Of a stretch of 64,000 nucleotides of DNA, positions 59,196 to 64,000 are shown one piece after another. Position 1 is the first letter of the stretch. Each line of letters begins with the position of its first letter. The notes beneath the pieces are model-generated. The model searched no databases. It saw only the letters and a program-made list of their open reading frames with translations, and had not been told where the DNA came from. Source of the stretch: Bacteroidales bacterium (lineage in GTDB: Bacteria > Bacteroidota > Bacteroidia > Bacteroidales > Marinilabiliaceae); the NCBI GenBank assembly GCA_024401295.1, contig JAKSLG010000008.1:28748-92747 (forward strand), read 5' to 3'. A program made the position numbers and the translations under genes.

Positions 59196-59280
59196 AAAGA
59201 TGCATATTTTTCGGCACTTTATGAGGCAAAGATGCATATTTTTCGGCACTTTTTAAGACAAAAATGCATATTTTTCCTGC
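59196..59280 (+). repeat. 32-bp tandem repeat, 2.6 units
   Basis: Units at 59196, 59228 and 59260 share AAAGATGCATATTTTTCGGC; the third is partial and slightly diverged (AAAAATGCATATTTTTCCTGC without the rest). Confidence 0.75.
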
Positions 59281-59386
59281 TACTCGAACTAAAACAATAG
59301 TTTTTTGATTTTAGCTGAAAAATTGCCGTAATCATTTCGGATTGTAAGGTCAACGGATAAAAAAGTAATAATATATTATAAAACGG

Positions 59387-59417
59387 ATTGCATTTTTAGA
59401 AAAAATGATTACTTTTG
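59387..59417 (+). promoter_or_regulatory. Promoter of ddh (ATTG-N19-TACTTTTG)
   Basis: -33-like ATTG at 59387-59390 and an exact -7 TACTTTTG at 59410-59417, 58 bases upstream of the ATG. Confidence 0.55.
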
Positions 59418-59474
59418 CGATGCCTTTTGCCGAAAAGGCTTTTCTATTGATAAAGATTACAAAAAAGAAATAAT

Positions 59475-60368
59475 ATGATAAAGGTAGCAATCGTAGGTTA
59501 CGGCAACATTGGCCGCTACACGCTTCAGGCTCTTCAGGCAGCGCCTGACATGGAAATTGCAGGCGTTGTTCGTCGCAACGGTGCAGAAAATAAGCCAGCA
59601 GAATTGGCAGACTACAAGGTAGTTAAGGACATCAAGGAACTTGGCAAGGTTGACGTTGCCATTCTTGCAACTCCAACACGTAGCGTTGAGGCATACGCAA
59701 AGGAATATCTTGCAATGGGCATCAACACAGTTGACAGCTTCGATATCCACACTCAGATTGTTGACCTTCGCCGTTCACTCGACGCAGCTGCAAAGGCAGG
59801 CAATGCCGTAAGCATCATCTCAGCAGGCTGGGATCCAGGCTCAGACAGCGTTGTTCGTACATTGATGGAAAGCCTTGCTCCTAAGGGCATTTCATATACA
59901 AACTTCGGTCCTGGCCGTTCAATGGGCCACAGCGTTTGCGTTCGTTCAAAGGCTGGTGTCAAGGATGCTCTTTCAATGACAATTCCTGTTGGCGAAGGCA
60001 TTCACCGACGCATGGTTTACGTTGAGCTCGAAGAGGGTGCAAAACTCGACGAAGTGACTGCAGCAATCAAGGCTGACCCTTACTTCGCAAGCGACGAGAC
60101 TCACGTCTTCCAGGTTGAAAGTGTTGACGCTCTCAACGATGTCGGTCACGGCGTAAACCTTGTTCGCAAGGGTGTGAGCGGTACAACTCACAACCAGCTC
60201 TTCGAATTCAACATGAAGATCAACAACCCTGCGCTTACTGCTCAGGTTCTTGTCAATGTGGCACGTGCATCGATGAAGCAGAAGCCAGGTGCATATACGA
60301 TGATTGAAATCCCAGTTATCGACTATTTGCCAGGCGACCGCGAGGATCTTATCCGCCACTTGGTATAA
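59475..60368 (+). CDS. ddh: meso-Diaminopimelate D-dehydrogenase
   Basis: 297 residues. Rossmann start IKVAIVGYGNIGRYTLQAL, then CxTR-like ATPTRSVE (about 75), the DAP-binding segment SFDIHTQI, SAGWDPGSDSVVRTL (about 117-131) and GPGRSMGHSVCVRS (about 145-158), all typical of the NADPH-dependent enzyme. It aminates tetrahydrodipicolinate directly to meso-diaminopimelate, a one-step route to lysine and peptidoglycan precursors. Monocistronic: own promoter and a strong terminator. Confidence 0.95.
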   Translation: MIKVAIVGYGNIGRYTLQALQAAPDMEIAGVVRRNGAENKPAELADYKVVKDIKELGKVDVAILATPTRSVEAYAKEYLAMGINTVDSFDIHTQIVDLRRSLDAAAKAGNAVSIISAGWDPGSDSVVRTLMESLAPKGISYTNFGPGRSMGHSVCVRSKAGVKDALSMTIPVGEGIHRRMVYVELEEGAKLDEVTAAIKADPYFASDETHVFQVESVDALNDVGHGVNLVRKGVSGTTHNQLFEFNMKINNPALTAQVLVNVARASMKQKPGAYTMIEIPVIDYLPGDREDLIRHLV

Positions 60369-60397
60369 GAAAACGCATAACCAAATATGACTCTAAG

Positions 60398-60427
60398 GCT
60401 CGCCGATGTCCGGCGGGCTTTTTTGTT
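60398..60427 (+). terminator. Terminator of ddh
   Basis: GCtCGCCG / CGGCGgGC across ATGTC, followed by TTTTTTG. Confidence 0.88.
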
Positions 60428-60461
60428 TGGCTAACAGCTCAATACTTTAAAGGATAATCCG

Positions 60462-60469
60462 TATCTTTG
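60462..60469 (+). promoter_or_regulatory. -7 box (TATCTTTG) of metG
   Basis: Exact consensus 22 bases upstream of the metG ATG. Confidence 0.5.
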
Positions 60470-60490
60470 CCGACAAAATAAAAAAGGTAG

Positions 60491-62554
60491 ATGGAAGAGA
60501 AGAAATATAAAAGAACGCTTGTGACCTCGGCACTGCCATACGCCAATGGCCCTGTACACATCGGTCACCTCGCTGGCGTATATGTGCCGGCAGATATCTA
60601 CGTGCGCTATCTTCGTCTGAAGGGCGAAGACGTGCTTTTCATCGGTGGATCAGACGAGCATGGTGTGCCTATCACCATCCGTGCACGTAAGGAAGGCATC
60701 ACGCCACAGGACGTAGTTGACCGCTACCATACACTCATCAAAGACTCGTTCAAGGAGTTTGGCATCTCGTTCGATGTCTATTCGCGCACATCGTCGAAGA
60801 CACACCACGAGACCGCTTCGGAGTTCTTCAAGAAGCTCTACGACAACAATCAGTTCGTTGAGCAGGAGAGCGAACAGTATTACGACGAGGAGGCAAAGAC
60901 TTTCCTCGCCGACAGATATATCGTTGGCGAATGCCCACGATGCCATGCCGAAGGTGCATACGGTGACCAGTGTGAGAAGTGCGGAACAGCACTTTCACCA
61001 ACAGAGCTCATCAATCCGGTGAGCAAGCTTTCGGGTTCAAAGCCTGTCATGCGCAAGACAAAGCACTGGTATCTCCCACTCGACCGCCATCAGGGTTGGC
61101 TCAAGCAGTGGATACTGGAAGAGCACAAGGAATGGCGTCCAAACGTATATGGCCAGTGCAAGAGTTGGCTCGACATGGACCTCCAGCCACGCGCCGTGAC
61201 TCGTGACCTCGACTGGGGTATTCCAGTGCCTGTTGAAGGCGGCGAAGGCAAGGTGCTCTACGTCTGGTTCGATGCGCCTATTGGCTACATCAGCAATACA
61301 AAGGAGATTTGCCCAGACACATGGGAGACATGGTGGAAAGATCCGGAGACACGTATGCTCCACTTCATCGGAAAGGACAACATCGTGTTCCACTGCATCG
61401 TATTCCCTGCAATGCTCAAGGCATACGGCGGTTTCAACCTCCCGGAAAATGTGCCTGCAAACGAATTCCTCAACCTCGAAGGCGATAAGATCTCGACTTC
61501 GCGCAACTGGGCAATCTGGATGCACGAATATCTCAAGGACTTCCCAGGCAAGCAGGATGTTTTGCGCTATGTGCTGACGGCAAACGCTCCAGAGACAAAA
61601 GATAACGACTTCACATGGAAGGATTTCCAGGCACGCAATAACAACGAACTCGTTGCCATATTCGGCAACTTTGTTAACCGCGCCATCGTCCTCACTCACA
61701 AATATTTTGGCGGCAAATTACCGAAACGCGGCAATCTGCAAGAAATTGACACAACCGCTATCAACGAATTTGCAGAGGTCAAGAAGCAGGTTGAAAGCTA
61801 TCTCGACGTGTTCCGCTTCCGCGATGCACAGAAAGAGGCGATGAACCTCGCGCGTATCGGCAACAAATATCTTGCAGATACCGAGCCTTGGAAAGTTGCC
61901 AAGACAGACCTTGATCGTGTGGCAACAATCCTCAACGTATCGCTCCAGATTGCGGCAAACCTCGCCATCGCATTTGAGCCATTCCTGCCATTCAGCGCTG
62001 CCAAACTTCGCGGTATGCTCAACATGACTGAATGCAAGTGGGGCGAGCTTGGTTCAATTGACCTTCTTGCCGAAGGACACGAAATCAAGCCTGCAGAACT
62101 TCTCTTCGAGAAGATTGAAGACTCTGTCATCGATGGACAACTCCAACGTCTTGCCGACATCAAAAAGGCAAACGAAGAGGCCGCAAAAGCTGCTGAAGCT
62201 GCAAATTGGAAGCCAGAAGCCGTGGGCGCACCTGTCGATTTCGAGACATTTGAAAAGCTCGACATACGCGTCGGCAAGATTCTCGACTGCCAGAAAGTGC
62301 CAAAGGCCGACAAACTGCTCCAATTCAAGATTGACGACGGAATGGGCGGTCGCACGATTGTGAGCGGCATTGCAGCATACTACAAGCCAGAAGATCTCAT
62401 CGGCAAAGAGGTTTGCTTCATCGCCAACTTCCCGGCACGCAAATTGAAAGGCGTTGAGAGCCAAGGCATGATTCTCTCTGCCATGGACAAAGACGGCAAA
62501 CTCGTTGTCGTCTCACCTAGCGCAATAGTTGCCCCAGGCAGCAAAGTCTGCTAA
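60491..62554 (+). CDS. metG: Methionyl-tRNA synthetase
   Basis: 687 residues. HIGH motif at 23-26 (VHIGHLAG), zinc-binding knuckles CPRC...CEKCG (about 148-165), KMSKS as KISTS (about residue 337), anticodon-binding helices (about 390-540) and a C-terminal EMAP/Trbp111-like tRNA-binding domain (about 580-687; [20 protein letters not shown]). The appended domain is the usual long form that dimerises the enzyme. Confidence 0.97.
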   Translation: MEEKKYKRTLVTSALPYANGPVHIGHLAGVYVPADIYVRYLRLKGEDVLFIGGSDEHGVPITIRARKEGITPQDVVDRYHTLIKDSFKEFGISFDVYSRTSSKTHHETASEFFKKLYDNNQFVEQESEQYYDEEAKTFLADRYIVGECPRCHAEGAYGDQCEKCGTALSPTELINPVSKLSGSKPVMRKTKHWYLPLDRHQGWLKQWILEEHKEWRPNVYGQCKSWLDMDLQPRAVTRDLDWGIPVPVEGGEGKVLYVWFDAPIGYISNTKEICPDTWETWWKDPETRMLHFIGKDNIVFHCIVFPAMLKAYGGFNLPENVPANEFLNLEGDKISTSRNWAIWMHEYLKDFPGKQDVLRYVLTANAPETKDNDFTWKDFQARNNNELVAIFGNFVNRAIVLTHKYFGGKLPKRGNLQEIDTTAINEFAEVKKQVESYLDVFRFRDAQKEAMNLARIGNKYLADTEPWKVAKTDLDRVATILNVSLQIAANLAIAFEPFLPFSAAKLRGMLNMTECKWGELGSIDLLAEGHEIKPAELLFEKIEDSVIDGQLQRLADIKKANEEAAKAAEAANWKPEAVGAPVDFETFEKLDIRVGKILDCQKVPKADKLLQFKIDDGMGGRTIVSGIAAYYKPEDLIGKEVCFIANFPARKLKGVESQGMILSAMDKDGKLVVVSPSAIVAPGSKVC

Positions 62555-62578
62555 AGACAAACGCATATAACACACAAC

Positions 62579-62617
62579 AAGCGACATCGGACATAGTTCG
62601 GTGTCGCTTGTGTTTTT
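62579..62617 (+). terminator. Terminator of metG
   Basis: AAGCGACA / TGTCGCTT with additional CGG/CCG-type pairing in the loop, then GTGTTTTT. Confidence 0.8.
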
Positions 62618-62733
62618 GCCACTTAGCGCAGCGCAATATACCAAATCTATCATGTACAATTCGCCAAGAAGCATCCATTAGGGCTATCAGTTTCCTTTAC
62701 TGATCATCATTTAAGCTGATCATCACATACATA

Positions 62734-62775
62734 CAACAAAAAACCTCGCCAAGATAACTCTTGACGAGGTTTTAT
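62734..62775. terminator. Bidirectional terminator between metG and the acidic lipoprotein gene
   Basis: ACCTCGcCAAG / CTTGaCGAGGT with T-rich runs on both strands (TTTTATTTTT on plus, TTTTTTGTTG on minus). Confidence 0.85.
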
Positions 62776-62815
62776 TTTTAAGTCTACGTAGTTAATCTAA
62801 CTAACCGATGTCTTA

Positions 62816-63457
62816 TTATTCGATCATGCGGAGTGAGATGAACTTGATAGTGTACTTACCAGCTGTCATAGCGCTGTTGAACTTAACGTGCTGAGATTTC
62901 TCACCAAGGCTGTCACCAGCGATTTCAATTTCGTAAGTCTTAGAACCCTTCTGGAATTCGAAAGTAGTGTCCACGCCATGATCCCAGCCACCTACGTGAA
63001 CCTCGATGAGACCATCAACCTCAGAGTCGATAGTTACATACAACTTGTAGTCGTTACCTGTAACACACATACCATCGAAGTGGTCGAGGATGAGGTACTG
63101 GTTAACATAGTTAGCTTCCTGTGCCTCAGCAACGTTCATGTGGAAACCTTCGCTGTCGCGTGAGTACCAAGGGTCGTCACCTTCCTTGTTAGCATCTGAC
63201 ATCCAGAATACTTCACCATCGTATGTAGTGTAGTCGATTTCCTGGATAACAGAACCTTCCATCTTAACGTCGTCATCCTTCTTCTCGTCATCCTTCTTCT
63301 CGTCTTCCTTCTTCTCGTCTTCCTTGTCTTCCTTCTGTTCTTCCTGTGGCTTCTTTGGCTCGTCGTCGTCGTCGTCACATGCTGTGAAAGCCATACCCAT
63401 GCAGAGTGCAGATGCAAGCATGAAATACTTGCTCATCTGGAAAAAATTCTTCTTCAT
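62816..63457 (-). CDS. Surface lipoprotein with a low-complexity Asp/Glu/Lys stalk
   Basis: 213 residues. Lipobox MAFTAC (Cys27) followed by DDDDDE, the surface export signal. Residues 33-65 are an almost pure Lys/Glu/Asp segment built from EKK-D/E-D repeats, probably a charged stalk. The remaining 145 residues form a beta-sandwich-like domain (aromatic and Asp-rich, with HVGGWDHGVDTTFEF, and NDYKLYVTIDSEVDGLIEV), similar in feel to carbohydrate-binding modules but not identified. Codon use is strongly biased to C-ending codons, as in the ribosomal genes here, hinting at high expression. Own promoter and terminator. Confidence 0.82.
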   Translation of the reverse strand: MKKNFFQMSKYFMLASALCMGMAFTACDDDDDEPKKPQEEQKEDKEDEKKEDEKKDDEKKDDDVKMEGSVIQEIDYTTYDGEVFWMSDANKEGDDPWYSRDSEGFHMNVAEAQEANYVNQYLILDHFDGMCVTGNDYKLYVTIDSEVDGLIEVHVGGWDHGVDTTFEFQKGSKTYEIEIAGDSLGEKSQHVKFNSAMTAGKYTIKFISLRMIE

Positions 63458-63500
63458 AATATTCGTTTCTTTTAAGTGTTAGTTTTTTTGTTTAACGATG

Positions 63501-63508
63501 CAAATGTA
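63501..63508 (-). promoter_or_regulatory. -7 box (TACATTTG) of the acidic lipoprotein gene
   Basis: Exact TAnnTTTG match 44 bases upstream of the ATG. Confidence 0.45.
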
Positions 63509-63785
63509 AACATATTTTTTGAATTGCAATAGCTAAGTAAAGATTTTTTTGAAAAAATGTAGACATATTTTAACATTTGGAGGCTAAAATGGGGCTTTAA
63601 TACGTTTTTTGACCACTGATTGAACGATTTGAACCAATTTATTTTTCTTGGATAGAATAACGTTCTATCGTATCATCTAATGACATGTTACTATTATATG
63701 GACAATATCGGAACCAATAAGAACATTCTAACCAAGACGTCGATTGTTTTCGATGTCAAATATAAATACATACATATTAAATAAT

Positions 63786-63827
63786 GCATATAAAAAAACC
63801 CCCCCAACCTTTCGGTCAGGGGAGTCA
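63786..63827 (-). terminator. Terminator of the iron-sulfur subunit gene
   Basis: Minus strand CCCCTGACC-GAA-AGGTTGGGG, followed by GGG and T7. The stem has a small internal mismatch. Confidence 0.7.
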
Positions 63828-63852
63828 TTATTTATAAGAGCTTGTTTCTCTC

Positions 63853-64000
63853 TTAGTCCTTAAGCTTAGCGCAGAGGAACTCACGGTTCATACGTGCGAT
63901 GTTAGAGATAGAGATGCCCTTTGGACACTCAGCCTCACAAGCACGTGTGTTTGTACAGTTACCGAAGCCGAGCTCATCCATCTTGGCAACCATAGCCTTA
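63853..64000 (-). CDS. sdhB: Succinate dehydrogenase/fumarate reductase iron-sulfur subunit, C-terminal end (cut by window edge)
   Basis: The last 48 residues of the protein, running in from beyond the right edge. The fragment contains [20 protein letters not shown] followed by PKGIS, the cysteine pattern of the third iron-sulfur region in the B subunit, and ends with [11 protein letters not shown]. In Bacteroidales this enzyme mainly works as fumarate reductase in anaerobic respiration. The rest of the sdhCAB operon would lie to the right. Confidence 0.88.
   Translation of the reverse strand, partial: KAMVAKMDELGFGNCTNTRACEAECPKGISISNIARMNREFLCAKLKD

Larger units (their letters stand above)
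58658..59474. other. 817-base gene-free region before ddh
   Basis: 58658-58873: leader and promoter of the surface operon (minus strand). 58914-58997: TGACGAACGG repeat array. 59196-59280: 32-bp tandem repeat. 59387-59417: ddh promoter. The plus-strand open stretch 58965-59300 consists of these repeats and is not called as a gene. Confidence 0.6.
63458..63852. other. 395-base spacer upstream of the acidic lipoprotein gene
   Basis: Contains the lipoprotein promoter (63501-63508), AT-rich sequence, a small palindrome GATAGAAtAACGTTCTATC (about 63653-63671) and the terminator of the iron-sulfur subunit gene (63786-63827). No gene seen. Confidence 0.6.

Noticed and set aside
58965-59300. 111-codon plus-strand frame before ddh
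   Set aside because: Made of the 32-bp tandem repeat and the TGACGAACGG array; no signal or domain.

Overview
The window reads as a chromosomal segment of a Bacteroidota bacterium, most likely a Prevotella-like member of the Bacteroidales. The reasons are: the rplM-rpsI-rpsB-tsf gene order; many promoters with the Bacteroidota -7 box TAnnTTTG and little use of Shine-Dalgarno sites; lipoproteins with an acidic run right after the lipobox cysteine; BspA-type leucine-rich repeat and GLUG surface proteins with T9SS-like C-terminal tails; and a xylan-degradation cluster of the kind found in xylanolytic Prevotella. The species call is an inference. Nothing here required a database search and none was possible.

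Layout. 1-1.6 kb: the end of an iron-dependent alcohol dehydrogenase and a tandem DUF805 membrane protein. 1.7-9.2 kb: a five-gene minus-strand xylan operon (GH115 alpha-glucuronidase, SGNH esterase, GPH symporter, GH10 xylanase lipoprotein, GH43 enzyme). 9.5-14 kb: a flippase-like membrane protein, a NUDIX protein with a degenerate NUDIX box, and a four-subunit 2-oxoacid:ferredoxin oxidoreductase. 14-18.6 kb: a repeat-rich spacer and a 1258-residue BspA-like protein. 18.7-35.9 kb: mainly housekeeping genes on the minus strand (MFS transporter, tRNA-Glu/rpsT/tRNA-Glu, pheS, a SpoIIE-type phosphatase, efp, trmO, a regulator/membrane-protein pair, the rplM-rpsI-rpsB-tsf cluster, a methyltransferase, purD, a DEAD-box helicase, a PfkB kinase). 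36-41 kb: tRNA-Asn, a second repeat element, two surface proteins and an AAA+ ATPase gene lying between direct repeats. 41-54 kb: a ThiF/MoeB-like enzyme, a deaminase, rpmF-yceD, a CPBP protease, an S41 protease, tyrS, a third copy of the repeat element and gltBD. 54-58.9 kb: a three-gene surface or secreted protein operon behind an unusual leader. 59-64 kb: diaminopimelate dehydrogenase, metG, an acidic lipoprotein and the end of a succinate dehydrogenase/fumarate reductase iron-sulfur subunit.

Functionally, the xylan operon makes a complete route: secreted or surface enzymes (GH10, GH115, esterase) trim glucuronoxylan, the GPH symporter imports oligosaccharides, and the unsecreted GH43 enzyme finishes them inside the cell. 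The ferredoxin-linked oxidoreductase, the fumarate reductase fragment and the alcohol dehydrogenase fit an anaerobic fermenter.

The least explained material is non-coding: a ~195 bp dispersed element in three copies, each accompanied by GTTCGGCGTAGGCTCC inverted-repeat arms; a 58.7-58.9 kb leader in which a small ORF with a G7 tract runs through a terminator-like hairpin; a pair of palindromic sites, one of which fills the -33/-7 spacer of a regulator operon; and direct repeats bracketing the ATPase gene.
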